From: Burkholderia sp. NRF60-BP8 | GTDB taxonomy: Bacteria; Pseudomonadota; Gammaproteobacteria; Burkholderiales; Burkholderiaceae | Assembly (NCBI RefSeq): GCF_001522585.2 | Contig: NZ_CP013372.1 | Coordinates: 868,001 to 932,000, forward strand | Reading direction: 5' to 3' | Length of the DNA: 64,000 nucleotides | Shown here: piece after piece, positions 21,319-30,200 of the stretch | Position numbering within the stretch: the stretch's first letter is position 1 | Layout: each line of letters starts with the position of its first letter | Translations under genes and position numbers: made by a program | Notes under the pieces: model-generated | Seen by the model: only the letters and a program-made list of their open reading frames with translations | Told to the model about the DNA's origin: nothing | Database searches by the model: none

Positions 21319-22725
21319 TTGTCCGAATTCGCTTCCCCCGCCGGCGCGCACGAGCCGGCCGTCAACTGGCGCGCGATGTCCGCCGTGCTGCTGGCCGTCG
21401 CGCTCGCGACGCTCGACACCGCGATCGCGAACACCGCGCTGCCCGCCATCGCGACCGACCTGCATGCGTCGCCGGCCGCGTCCGTGTGGATCATCAACGC
21501 GTACCAGCTCGCGATGGTCGCGACGCTGCTGCCGTTCGCGTCGCTCGGCGACATCGTCGGCCACAAGCGCGTGTATGTCGCCGGGCTCGCGGTGTTCACG
21601 CTGGCGTCGCTCGGGTGTTCGCTCGCGTCGACGCTGCCGACGCTGACGGCCGCGCGTATCGTGCAGGGCTTCGGCGCGAGCGCGATCATGAGCGTGAACG
21701 TCGCGCTGATCCGCGGCCTGTTTCCCGCGCACCGGCTCGGGCGCGGCGTCGGTTTCAACGCGCTCGTCGTCGGCGTGTCGTTCGCGGTGGGGCCGACGAT
21801 CGCGTCGCTGATCCTGTCGGTGGCCGCGTGGCCGTGGCTGTTCGCGGTAAACGTGCCGCTCGGCGTGTTCGCGCTCGCCGTGGCGATTCCGTCGCTGCCG
21901 CAGACGGCGCGCGGCAAGCACGCGTTCGATCCGATTGCCGCGCTGTTCAACGTGATCACGTTCGCGTCGCTGATCTTCGCGCTCGGCGAATTCGCGCAGC
22001 GCGGGCCGCTGACGGTCGTGTTCGCGGCGGCCGCAATGGCCTTCTCGTTCGGCTGGCTGCTGATCCGCCGCCAGGCCGGGCATCCGGCGCCGATGCTGCC
22101 GGTCGACCTGTTCCGCCGGCCCGTGTTCACGCTGTCCGCGCTGACCGCCGTGTGCGCGTTCGCCGCGCAGGGGCTCGCATTCGTGTCGCTGCCGTTCTAT
22201 TTCGAAACCGTCCTGCATCGCAACGCGGTCGAGACGGGGTTCCTGATGACGCCGTGGTCGGCGATCGTCGCGCTTGCCGCGCCGATCGCGGGGCGGCTGT
22301 CGGATCGTTATCCGCCCGGGCTGCTCGGTGCGATCGGCCTGGCGTTGCTGAGTGCGGGCATGGTGTCGCTCGCCGCGCTGCCGGTGTCGCCGGGCGTCGT
22401 CGACATCGGCTGGCGGATGATGCTGTGCGGCGCGGGCTTCGGCTTTTTCCAGTCGCCGAACCTGAAAGCGCTGATGTCGAGCGCGCCGCCCGAGCGCAGT
22501 GGCGGCGCGAGCGGGATCATCGCGACCGCGCGGCTGATCGGGCAGGCGACGGGCGCGGCGCTGGTTGCACTGTCGTTCGGGATCGCGGGCCGCCACGGGC
22601 CGACGCTTGCGTTGATGCTCGGGGCGGGCTTCGCGGGCGCGGCGAGCGTCGCGAGCGGGCTGCGGCTGTTCGCGCCGTCGCATCGCTCAAGCGTGTCGGC
22701 AGGGACGGAGCGGGCTACGAAGTAG
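21319..22725 (+). CDS. MFS transporter, drug:H+ antiporter 2 type (14 helices)
   Basis: The protein of about 468 residues is a proton-coupled exporter of the DHA2 class. Evidence is the helix-1 motif LDTAIANTALPAIATDL, ending in the classical N-x-A-L-P. The loop motif GDIVGHKRVYVAGLAVF follows, then RIVQGFGASAIMSVNVALI, and about 13-14 hydrophobic segments. The C-terminus has the usual RSGGASGIIATARLIGQATGAA. Substrates are probably toxic organic compounds, but sequence does not say which. The start is unclear. TTG 21319 begins the conserved part. GTG 21265 has a better ribosome site (GGAGGA) but would add a segment with a rare TTA codon. Confidence 0.9.
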   Translation: MSEFASPAGAHEPAVNWRAMSAVLLAVALATLDTAIANTALPAIATDLHASPAASVWIINAYQLAMVATLLPFASLGDIVGHKRVYVAGLAVFTLASLGCSLASTLPTLTAARIVQGFGASAIMSVNVALIRGLFPAHRLGRGVGFNALVVGVSFAVGPTIASLILSVAAWPWLFAVNVPLGVFALAVAIPSLPQTARGKHAFDPIAALFNVITFASLIFALGEFAQRGPLTVVFAAAAMAFSFGWLLIRRQAGHPAPMLPVDLFRRPVFTLSALTAVCAFAAQGLAFVSLPFYFETVLHRNAVETGFLMTPWSAIVALAAPIAGRLSDRYPPGLLGAIGLALLSAGMVSLAALPVSPGVVDIGWRMMLCGAGFGFFQSPNLKALMSSAPPERSGGASGIIATARLIGQATGAALVALSFGIAGRHGPTLALMLGAGFAGAASVASGLRLFAPSHRSSVSAGTERATK

Positions 22726-22761
22726 AGGTCGTGTTCGCAACAATTGAGTTAAGGTTATTCT

Positions 22762-23451
22762 GTGAAGAATCCGGCGTGCGCGCCATCGAATCTCCACCTC
22801 ACTTATCCGATGCAGAACACGACCGCCAAGCCCGTTTTGCGGGCGCTACTGAATCGAATCCGGAACTGGTTGAAGCATCACACGCGTGCCTTCAGGCGCT
22901 CAGACTTTTGGCCGGGACGCATGCTGTGGCAAGCTGCTATTGTCCCTGCAGCCTGGGCGCTGCCTGCGATAGCAGGGGTCATCGTGACCGATTGGCTCGG
23001 TAGCCACCGGTCAGTCAAGTATTTGGAAACGGCAATCCAGGAAGGCATTGGGCCACATATCTGGAATGTCTTCGCGATTCTCGGAGTTATGCTTGTCGGC
23101 TTGCTGATTGCGGCTCCTCGGCAAAGATGGCTCGCGGTCGCTGCACATCAGGTACTGCAGAATACCTACTCCCTTGGCGCGTTGACACTCGGGCTCCTGC
23201 TTGGCGAATGGATCTGTCTTTCCGCATCGCAGCACACCCCCGTATTCGTAATGGTGGCCGGGTCAATGATCGCGTTCGCGTTTTGCCTAAATCTGATCGT
23301 CTGGTATGTGGCCTTTCTCGTGTCGCCAGCGCGCTTGAATACTGGCTTCATGTACTCAGTAGCACAGCTCGCACCGCAGTTCCGTTTGCCGCTTGCGGCG
23401 CTGATTCTCGCGGTCGCGCTCAATTCGATTTATGTCTACTTGGGCAAGTAG
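22762..23451 (+). CDS. Hypothetical membrane protein of lower GC content
   Basis: I do not recognise this 229-residue protein. It has a basic N-terminal segment (RNRIRNWLKHHTRAFRRSDF) and about four to five hydrophobic helices (near residues 56-76, 99-117, 134-152, 165-187 and 205-227). A short Gln/Arg loop separates helices two and three. No catalytic or metal-binding motif stands out. Composition is clearly less GC-rich than in all neighbours and the codon choice is more even, which suggests recent acquisition. The GTG at 22762 has AAGG a few bases upstream; an ATG at 22810 is the alternative. There is no mobility gene next to it. Confidence 0.6.
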   Translation: MKNPACAPSNLHLTYPMQNTTAKPVLRALLNRIRNWLKHHTRAFRRSDFWPGRMLWQAAIVPAAWALPAIAGVIVTDWLGSHRSVKYLETAIQEGIGPHIWNVFAILGVMLVGLLIAAPRQRWLAVAAHQVLQNTYSLGALTLGLLLGEWICLSASQHTPVFVMVAGSMIAFAFCLNLIVWYVAFLVSPARLNTGFMYSVAQLAPQFRLPLAALILAVALNSIYVYLGK

Positions 23452-23711
23452 ATACTCGGATGGCGCGCATAGCCGATACGAAATTCAGGAGTATTGAGTC
23501 CCACGGTGAGGGTACTGATACGGCATGCGGCCAAACACTGTCGACGGCGCGGACGGAAATTCCCTATTAGCAATGTTTGGCCAGTAGGCCATTTGGTTTC
23601 AGCGCGTGTATATCGTTTGAGCATTTGCATCGTCTTATGGTCGGTGATATTGGCGGCTTTGACCGGATGCAGGTCCTTTTCAAAGAAGCGGCTTGCTGCT
23701 TCATGACGTAA
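23452..23711. other. Lower-GC intergenic remnant after the orphan membrane gene
   Basis: This stretch has the same lowered GC content as the gene before it. A short plus-strand frame ends at 23706. From a TTG at 23617 it would code 29 residues with a hydrophobic start and a lipobox-like LAALTGC, then SFSKKRL. It has no ribosome site, so I do not call it a gene. No other structure is seen. Confidence 0.35.
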
Positions 23712-23745
23712 GCCGGCGCGCGGCAAACCATCGCCGCGCGCCGGC
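23712..23745. terminator. Hairpin terminator between convergent units
   Basis: A perfect 13-bp GC stem (23712-23724 with 23733-23745, loop AAACCATC) sits 14 bases past the stop codon of the protease gene on the minus strand. The U tract is short in both directions. Confidence 0.6.
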
Positions 23746-23758
23746 CTTCATGCATCGC

Positions 23759-25492
23759 TCAGAACCCGCCCGACTTGATCAGCTGGTTGAGGTTCGCGAT
23801 GTTCAGGCTGCCGAAGCCGGTCGTCGGATCCCACCCGGTGCCGGCCTTGTAGCCATACCCCTGATAGCCGTTGTTGCCCGACACGACGTCATAGCGCACG
23901 AGCGACGGATGCGACGGAATGTCCGCATAGAAATTGGCGGCGGGGAAGCCGAGGCCCGTGCCGTTCGCCGCGAGCAGCCGCGCCCAGAAGCCCGTGAAGA
24001 TCGGGGCGGCGAGGCTCGTGCCGCCGATCTGCTGCAACTGGCCGTAGTTGTAGATGTACGCGCCCGTGCTTTGGGCGGCATCGAACGCGACGTCCGGCAA
24101 CTGGCGATTGCTGCCCGACTGCCACGACGGCGCGGGCAGGATCGTGCTGACGCCGCCGCCCGTCGCCCACAGCTTGCCGTTCGAATCGAGCCCTTCGTTC
24201 CACACCGTTTCGTTCGAGAACGCGCCGGCCGACGTCGTGTAGAGCGTCGTGCCGCCGATCGCGAGCACGTGCGGCGACGAAGCCGGCCACGACACCGTGT
24301 AGTTCGAGCCGTCCGGATAGCCGCGGTTGTTGCACTCGTACACGCCTTCGTCGCCCGACGATACCGAGAACGTCTGGCCTTGCGCGGCTGCCGTCGTGAA
24401 GATCTGTTCCTCGGCGTCGAGCGTGCCGTCCGCGTTCGCATCGGTTTCGCACCAGCCGAGCGAGACGTTGATCACCTTCGCGGTGTTGTCCGACACCGCG
24501 CGGTTGAACGCCTGCGTGAGGCCGGTGTTGCCGGCGGCGTTGAGGTCCGCCATGTAGAACACCAGCTTGCCGACCTGGCCGCCGGCCGAGCCGACGATCG
24601 ACTGGCTGTCGAGATCCCATTCGCCCTGGCCGTCCTGGTCGTCGGTGTAGCTGCCGCCCGTGCCGTTGGTCTTGACGGTCTGCGTCGCGACCGTGCCGTA
24701 GCCGTTGCTCGACGTGAACTGCTTCAGGTCCTGCAGCGTCTGCGATACGCCGCCGATCGTGATGATGCCGACGGTCACGCCGGCCGCGGTCGGCACGCCG
24801 GTCGCGTTGTAGAGGCCCGGAAATTCCTTCGGGTAGTGGCCCGTCGCCGTGCCGGCCGCGAGCGCCTGCGGCTTCGCGACGTTGCCGATGCGCAGCATCG
24901 GTCGCGCACGCGCGACGCTTTGCAGCCCGAGCACCGAGCCGACGACGTCGCCGAGCGCACGCGGCACCTGCGCGGTCGACGTGTTGGCGAAGCCGGAGCG
25001 GCCCGCGTACTGGAAGTGCACGAGCGACGTGTTGAACGCGGTCTTCACCGTGCCGGCCGTGCCGTGCGCGGAGACCAGCAGCCGGTTCGGCGCGACTTCG
25101 ACGTTCACGAAGCCGCTCTTGCGCAGATAGTCGACGACCGACTTCACCTGCGCGTCGGTCGGCGCGTAGTTCGCGAGGAACTGCTCGTGCGTCAGGTACT
25201 GGCGGTAATGCGCGCTGCCGGGCCGGTTCACGTCGCGCGCCAGTTGCTTGAGCTGCGCGGCGTTGCGCAGCTTCAGGCTGACGACGACGTCGGTCGTCTC
25301 GCCGGCCGCGAGTTCGAGCGACGGCGCCGCGCTTTGCGCCATCAACTGCGGGCCGGTCAGAAAGGCCTTCGTATGGGTATCGACCCAATCCGTCGTCGCG
25401 TGCGCCGCGGCGGCGGCGAACACGAGCGGTGCCACGCACGCGAGGCGGCGGGGCGACGGAAGGGGAAGGGCAAACCAGGCGTTCCTTTTCAT
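23759..25492 (-). CDS. Sedolisin-type serine-carboxyl peptidase (family S53)
   Basis: The 577-residue secreted acid protease has a signal peptide (about 1-32) and a Pro-kumamolisin-type propeptide (about 45-195, PGSAHYRQYLTHEQFLANYAPTD) that is removed on activation. The S53 catalytic domain carries Glu near 291 and Asp near 295 in GEWDLDS, the oxyanion Asp near 378 in SSGDEG, and Ser near 492 in GGTSLAAP. C-terminal calcium-binding residues lie in GTGWDPTTGFGSL. Such enzymes work at low pH outside the cell, as in xanthomonalisin and pseudomonalisin. The ATG at 25492 has AAAGGA six bases upstream. The gene is monocistronic. Confidence 0.93.
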   Translation of the reverse strand: MKRNAWFALPLPSPRRLACVAPLVFAAAAAHATTDWVDTHTKAFLTGPQLMAQSAAPSLELAAGETTDVVVSLKLRNAAQLKQLARDVNRPGSAHYRQYLTHEQFLANYAPTDAQVKSVVDYLRKSGFVNVEVAPNRLLVSAHGTAGTVKTAFNTSLVHFQYAGRSGFANTSTAQVPRALGDVVGSVLGLQSVARARPMLRIGNVAKPQALAAGTATGHYPKEFPGLYNATGVPTAAGVTVGIITIGGVSQTLQDLKQFTSSNGYGTVATQTVKTNGTGGSYTDDQDGQGEWDLDSQSIVGSAGGQVGKLVFYMADLNAAGNTGLTQAFNRAVSDNTAKVINVSLGWCETDANADGTLDAEEQIFTTAAAQGQTFSVSSGDEGVYECNNRGYPDGSNYTVSWPASSPHVLAIGGTTLYTTSAGAFSNETVWNEGLDSNGKLWATGGGVSTILPAPSWQSGSNRQLPDVAFDAAQSTGAYIYNYGQLQQIGGTSLAAPIFTGFWARLLAANGTGLGFPAANFYADIPSHPSLVRYDVVSGNNGYQGYGYKAGTGWDPTTGFGSLNIANLNQLIKSGGF

Positions 25493-26108
25493 CGGGAGTC
25501 CTTTTTTAGGAGAGGCGACGTTACTGGAACCCCCGGCCCTTGTGGGGCCGCGAGCGGTGACGAGCGTAGGGCGTCGGTGCCGTTCGGGTAGCTGCCAGTT
25601 TCCATAGCTGTCAGTTCTGACAACGCGGGCGCGCGAGTGCGTGCGCGGCGCAGTGCGCGCCGGAAGTGGCGGGGCCGGTGAGCGGAACCGGTTCTCGGTG
25701 CGACGGCGCGGCAATGCGTGTCGCTCACACGCACGCGTCGTTCGTTGCAGCATCGGAATATGCGCGAGCGTGGACGGGCGCGCCGCGCGGATGCATGGCG
25801 TTTGTGTGTCAATGGCTGCACGTCGGGTCGCACTATGTGGTCATTGGAAGCGACTCGTCAGGAACCGATTCGCGCAGGGACGCGAACGCGGCTGGCCGAC
25901 CCCGAACGTTTCCCGAACTGTGGAACAGCGCATCGGCCAGTCTTGCAGGCTGCTTTCGAATCGCGCGTCGTTATCGCGGATTAGAGGAAAGACTCGAATC
26001 CGGCGTCCGCGCGAGCCGATGCGACGCACGCGCCGGCCGCGCAGGATCGAACGACGCCGTTCGCGAAATTCCGCCTTGACGCGCGCCGATCAGCGGATAT
26101 CCTTCAAT
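25493..26108. other. Intergenic region upstream of the protease
   Basis: This stretch of some 600 bases separates the divergent protease and ArsR genes. It includes a perfect dyad TGTCAG-TT-CTGACA at 25609-25622, about 120 bases before the protease ATG, with a related half nearby (GCTGCCAGTTT). This could be a regulator site for the protease. Otherwise only short, arginine-rich, non-family frames are present. Confidence 0.4.
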
Positions 26109-26128
26109 CCATAACCGGACGGTTATGG
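26109..26128. promoter_or_regulatory. Palindromic operator candidate for the ArsR regulator
   Basis: A perfect 8-bp inverted repeat, CCATAACC and GGTTATGG separated by GGAC, ends 12 bases before the chosen ATG of the arsR-type gene. ArsR-family dimers bind AT-centred dyads of this size and usually repress their own operon, so autoregulation is the simplest reading. Inferred from position and symmetry. Confidence 0.6.
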
Positions 26129-26140
26129 ATTTTGGACGAT

Positions 26141-26464
26141 ATGCAAAACGCTCAGGACACGCTTTTCAGGACGCTTGCCGATCCCACGCGCCGCGCGCTG
26201 TTCGAGCGACTGTGCGCGGAGGGGGAATTGACGGTTGCCGCGCTGACGGCCCACGCGGGCGTCTCGCAGCCGGCCGTATCGAAGCACCTTGGCGTACTGA
26301 AGCAGGCCGGGCTTGTGAACGACCGTCACGAAGGCCGGCAGACGCACTACCGCGCGCAGCCGCAAGCGCTGGCCCCGTTGATCGACTGGACGAGCCAGAT
26401 GGCAGGTTTCTGGCAGAGCCGGTTCGATGCCCTCGAAGATCTGCTCAAAAGGATGGATCAGTAA
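26141..26464 (+). CDS. ArsR-family transcriptional regulator
   Basis: This winged-helix repressor of 107 residues has the usual ArsR core: TLADPTRRALFERLCAEGELTVAALTAHAGVSQPAVSKHLGVLKQAGLV, with the recognition helix in the SQPAVSKHLG part, then the wing DRHEGRQTHYRAQP. It lacks the Cys or His metal sites of true metal sensors. Members paired with an SRPBCC gene, as here, are typically metal-independent. The TTG at 26132 is an alternative start. The stop codon overlaps the next ATG by one base (TAATG). The palindrome just upstream is probably its operator. Confidence 0.92.
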   Translation: MQNAQDTLFRTLADPTRRALFERLCAEGELTVAALTAHAGVSQPAVSKHLGVLKQAGLVNDRHEGRQTHYRAQPQALAPLIDWTSQMAGFWQSRFDALEDLLKRMDQ

Positions 26465-26895
26465 TGAACCACGCCACGACCGAAACGCGCTCCGTCGTCG
26501 TCGACCGGGAGCTACCCCATCCGCCGGAGAAGATTTGGCGCGCGCTCACGCAACCGCACCTGATCGAGGCGTGGCTCATGAAGAGCGACTTCGCGCCCGT
26601 CGCGGGCCATGCCTTCCGTTTCCGCGCGGACTGGGGCTCGGTCGACTGCACGGTCCTCACGATCGAGCCGCATCGCACGCTGTCCTATACGTGGGCGGCG
26701 CATGGCCTCGAAAGCATCGTCACATGGACGCTCACGCCGACCCCGGCCGGCACGCACCTGCGCATGGAGCAGGTCGGCTTCCGCCCCGACCAGGAGCAGG
26801 CGTACCGCGGCGCGCAGTACGGCTGGGTACGGTTCTTCGACACGCTCGAACAGGTGCTGTCGCGTCCCGACGAAGGCACGGAGGCCCGCGCATGA
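26464..26895 (+). CDS. SRPBCC (START-like) domain protein, AHSA1-type
   Basis: The product has 143 residues and one START-like ligand-binding domain. Marks are the opening VVVDRELPHPPEKIWRALTQPHLIEAWL, then FRADWGSVDCTVLTIEPHRTLSYTW, then TWTLTPTPAGTHLRMEQVGF. AHSA1-type proteins bind hydrophobic ligands or act as co-chaperones, and their role when coupled to ArsR regulators is unknown. The start overlaps the arsR stop and its end overlaps the next start by ATGA, so three genes form one tightly coupled operon. Confidence 0.9.
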   Translation: MNHATTETRSVVVDRELPHPPEKIWRALTQPHLIEAWLMKSDFAPVAGHAFRFRADWGSVDCTVLTIEPHRTLSYTWAAHGLESIVTWTLTPTPAGTHLRMEQVGFRPDQEQAYRGAQYGWVRFFDTLEQVLSRPDEGTEARA

Positions 26896-27323
26896 GTGCA
26901 CCGGACCTCACACCGTCGGCGCGCATCGATGCGCTGATCGCAGGCATCGCCGACTGGCGCGGCAAGACCTTGGCCGACGTGCGCCGGACGATCCTCGCGG
27001 CGCAAGCGGGCATCGTCGAGGAATGGAAATGGATGGGCAGCCCCGTCTGGTCATGCGACGGGATGATCGCGGTGGCGAACGCGCACAAGGGCAAGGTGAA
27101 AGTGACGTTCATGCACGGCGCGCAGCTCCCCGATCCGGACAAGCTGTTCAACGACGGCCTCGACGGCAATGCGCGACGCGCGATCGATCTGTTCGAAGGC
27201 GACAAGCTCGACAAGCGGGCGTTGAAGAATCTCGTGCGCGCGGCGATCGAATACAACCGCACGCACCTGAAGAAGAACGCGCGAGGCTCGGGTGCGAAGG
27301 CGCGCGCAGACAAGGCGGCGTAA
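26892..27323 (+). CDS. DUF1801 domain protein
   Basis: The third gene of the ArsR operon codes 143 residues. DUF1801 (YdhG-like) proteins are small alpha/beta folds related to frataxin-like structures. The signature VRRTILAAQAGIVEEWKWMGSPVWSCDGMIAVANAHKGKVKVTFMHG is present. The C-terminal tail is Lys/Arg-rich (HLKKNARGSGAKARADKAA). DUF1801 genes very commonly follow an ArsR-SRPBCC pair, which supports a common but unknown job, probably a stress response. The ATGA overlap with the previous gene implies translational coupling. Confidence 0.88.
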   Translation: MSAPDLTPSARIDALIAGIADWRGKTLADVRRTILAAQAGIVEEWKWMGSPVWSCDGMIAVANAHKGKVKVTFMHGAQLPDPDKLFNDGLDGNARRAIDLFEGDKLDKRALKNLVRAAIEYNRTHLKKNARGSGAKARADKAA

Positions 27324-27352
27324 GGCCGCGTAAGACCGCGTACGGCACGGGC

Positions 27353-27379
27353 GAAAAAAAGCCCGACACGAGGTCGGGC
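27353..27379 (-). terminator. Intrinsic terminator of the acnA transcript
   Basis: Read on the minus strand, a 7-bp stem (GCCCGAC with GTCGGGC, 5-base loop) is followed by seven U residues (27354-27360). It lies 59 bases past the acnA stop codon and is a standard rho-independent terminator. Confidence 0.88.
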
Positions 27380-27437
27380 ATCCAAATCGGCCGCAACCGC
27401 CCGCGAGGCGGCTGCGGCGCCTGCAACAGCCGTGCGC

Positions 27438-30155
27438 TTACGCTGCGAGCAGCGAGCGCAGCACGAACGGCAGGATCCCGCCGTGCTTGTAGTAGTCGAC
27501 TTCGATCGGCGTATCGATGCGCAGCAGCACCGGCACGCGCTGGGTTTCGCCGTTCTTGCGATGGATCACGAGCGTGACGTCCTGCTGCGGCTTGAAGTCG
27601 TCGCCGAGGCCTTCGATGTCGTACGTCTCTTCGCCGGTGATGCCGAGCGACTGGACGCTGTCCGCGCCCTTGAACTGCAGCGGCAGCACGCCCATGCCGA
27701 CCAGGTTCGAGCGGTGGATGCGCTCGAAGCTGCGCGCGATCACGGCCTTCACGCCGAGCAACTGCGTGCCCTTCGCGGCCCAGTCGCGCGACGAGCCCGT
27801 GCCATACTCTTCGCCCGCGAACACGACGGTCGGCGTGCCGGCGTCGACGTACTTCATCGCCGCATCGTAGATCGACAGCTGTTCGCCGCTCGGCTGGTGG
27901 ATCGTCAGGCCGCCCTCGACGCGCGTGCCGTCGGCCTTCGCCGGGATCATCAGGTTCTTGATCCGGACGTTCGCGAACGTGCCGCGCATCATCACGTCGT
28001 GGTTGCCGCGGCGCGAGCCGTAGCTGTTGAAGTCGGCCTTCTGCACGCCGTTTTCCTTCAGCCACTTGCCGGCCGGCGAATCTTCCTTGATCGAGCCTGC
28101 CGGGCTGATGTGGTCGGTCGTGACCGAGTCGCCGAAGATGCCGAGCGCACGCGCGCCCTTGACCGTCGGGATCGACGCAGCCGGCTCCATCGAGAAGTCG
28201 TTGCCGAAGAACGGCGGCTCGGCGATGTAGGTCGACTTCGGCCAGTCGTAGACTTCGCCCGATTCGCCCTCGATCTTGCTCCAGAGATCGCCCTTCTTGG
28301 TCAGCTTCGAGTAGTTGTCCTCGAACTTCTTCGGATCGAGCGCGAACTTGAGCAGCGCGTGGATTTCTTCGCTCGTCGGCCAGATGTCGCCGAGGTAGAT
28401 GTCGCGGCCGCCCTTGCCCTTGCCGACCGGCTCGGTCATCAGGTCGCGCGTGATGTTGCCGGCGATCGCGTACGCGACGACGAGCGGCGGCGACGCGAGG
28501 AAGTTCGCGCGGATGTTCGGGTGAATGCGCGCTTCGAAGTTACGGTTGCCCGACAGCACGGCCGCCGCGACGATGTCGTTCTTCGTGATCGCTTCGTTCA
28601 GTTCCGGCGTCAGGTCGCCCGCGTTGCCGATACAGGTCGTGCAGCCATAGGCCGCGACTTCGAAGCCGAGCTTCGACAGGTAGGGCAGCAGGCCCGTCTT
28701 CGTCAGGTATTCGGTGACGATGCGCGATCCCGGCGCGAGCGAGGTCTTGATCTTCGGATCGACCGTGAGGCCGGCCTCGACCGCCTTCTTCGCGAGCAGG
28801 CCAGCAGCCAGCAGCACGCTCGGGTTCGACGTGTTCGTGCACGACGTGATCGCGGCGATCAGCACGTCGCCGTTCTTCACGTCGACGCCGTTGCTCGTCG
28901 TGTACTGCGTGTTCAGGTCTTCCGCCTTCTTCGCGAAGCCGTTCTCCGCGACCGGCTTCGAGAACAGGTCGGTGAACGTCGACTTGACGTTGCCGATCTC
29001 GATGCGGTCCTGCGGGCGCTTCGGGCCGGCCAGCGACGGGGCGACCGTCGCCAGGTCGAGCGTCACCGTCTTCGTGTAGTCGATGTCGCCGGCCTTCGGG
29101 ATGCCGAACAGGTTCTGCGCCTTGAAGTAGTTTTCGAACGCGGCGATTTCGGCCTTCGTGCGGCCCGTGCCTTCGAAGTAGTCGATCGTCTTTTCGTCGA
29201 CCGGGAAGAAGCCCATCGTCGCGCCGTATTCCGGCGCCATGTTGCCGATCGTCGCGCGGTCCGGCAGCGACAGCGACTGCGTGCCTTCGCCGAAGAATTC
29301 GACGAACTTGCCGACGACCTTCTCCTTGCGCAGCATTTCGGTGATCGTCAGCACCAGGTCGGTGGCCGTCACGCCTTCGCGCAGCCTGCCCTTGAGCTCG
29401 ACGCCGACGACGTCCGGCGTCAGGAAGTACACCGGCTGGCCGAGCATGCCGGCTTCCGCTTCGATGCCGCCCACGCCCCAGCCGACCACGCCGATGCCGT
29501 TGATCATCGTCGTGTGGCTGTCCGTGCCGACGAGCGTGTCCGGGTAGTACACGGTGTCGGCGCCGTCGGTCTTCTTGTGGACGCCGCGCGCGAGGTATTC
29601 GAGGTTCACCTGGTGCACGATGCCGACGCCCGGCGGCACGACCTTGAACGTGTCGAACGCCTGCATGCCCCACTTCATGAACTGGTAGCGCTCGTTGTTG
29701 CGCTGGAATTCCAGCTTCATGTTCAGGTCGAGCGCGTCCTTCTGGCGGAAGTAGTCGATCTGGACCGAGTGGTCGACGACGAGATCGACCGGCACCAGCG
29801 GCTCGATCTTCTTCGGGTTCTTGCCCGTGCGTTCGGCGACGCCGCGCATGGCCGCGATGTCCGCGAGCAGCGGCACGCCCGTGAAGTCCTGCAGCACGAC
29901 ACGCGACACGACGAACGGAATCTCGTCGACGCGTTTCGCGGTCGGCTTCCAGTTCGCGAGCTGCTCGATGTGCTCTTCGGTGATCTTCTTGCCGTCGTAG
30001 TTGCGCAGCACGGACTCGAGCACGATGCGGATCGACACCGGCAGGCGTTCGATCTTCGTCTTCAGTTCCTTGCCGAGTTGCGGCAGCGAGTAGAACTTGC
30101 CTTTGCCGGAACCGCTGTCGAATTCCTTGAGGGTCTTGTGGAGATTGTGGGCCAT
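27438..30155 (-). CDS. acnA: Aconitate hydratase A
   Basis: This [4Fe-4S] enzyme isomerises citrate to isocitrate in the TCA cycle. The 905-residue product is of the AcnA/IRP type. Cluster ligands are the Cys in [12 protein letters not shown] and the pair in [11 protein letters not shown]. Substrate residues lie in [29 protein letters not shown] and in the mobile C-terminal domain, [16 protein letters not shown] and [20 protein letters not shown]. The ATG at 30155 has AGGA eight bases upstream; the open frame before it is not conserved. Its start is 45 bases after the prpD stop, so both probably share a transcript. Its place among mdh, sdh and gltA makes this a TCA gene cluster. Confidence 0.97.
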   Translation of the reverse strand: MAHNLHKTLKEFDSGSGKGKFYSLPQLGKELKTKIERLPVSIRIVLESVLRNYDGKKITEEHIEQLANWKPTAKRVDEIPFVVSRVVLQDFTGVPLLADIAAMRGVAERTGKNPKKIEPLVPVDLVVDHSVQIDYFRQKDALDLNMKLEFQRNNERYQFMKWGMQAFDTFKVVPPGVGIVHQVNLEYLARGVHKKTDGADTVYYPDTLVGTDSHTTMINGIGVVGWGVGGIEAEAGMLGQPVYFLTPDVVGVELKGRLREGVTATDLVLTITEMLRKEKVVGKFVEFFGEGTQSLSLPDRATIGNMAPEYGATMGFFPVDEKTIDYFEGTGRTKAEIAAFENYFKAQNLFGIPKAGDIDYTKTVTLDLATVAPSLAGPKRPQDRIEIGNVKSTFTDLFSKPVAENGFAKKAEDLNTQYTTSNGVDVKNGDVLIAAITSCTNTSNPSVLLAAGLLAKKAVEAGLTVDPKIKTSLAPGSRIVTEYLTKTGLLPYLSKLGFEVAAYGCTTCIGNAGDLTPELNEAITKNDIVAAAVLSGNRNFEARIHPNIRANFLASPPLVVAYAIAGNITRDLMTEPVGKGKGGRDIYLGDIWPTSEEIHALLKFALDPKKFEDNYSKLTKKGDLWSKIEGESGEVYDWPKSTYIAEPPFFGNDFSMEPAASIPTVKGARALGIFGDSVTTDHISPAGSIKEDSPAGKWLKENGVQKADFNSYGSRRGNHDVMMRGTFANVRIKNLMIPAKADGTRVEGGLTIHQPSGEQLSIYDAAMKYVDAGTPTVVFAGEEYGTGSSRDWAAKGTQLLGVKAVIARSFERIHRSNLVGMGVLPLQFKGADSVQSLGITGEETYDIEGLGDDFKPQQDVTLVIHRKNGETQRVPVLLRIDTPIEVDYYKHGGILPFVLRSLLAA

Positions 30156-30200
30156 GGTGATTTTCCTGGGTTTGAGGCTAGGAAACAACGTGTCCTGCAG

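Noticed and set aside
23617..23706. A 29-codon frame with lipobox-like LAALTGC
   Set aside because: It would need a TTG start without a ribosome site; the lipobox match alone is weak evidence in a hydrophobic frame.
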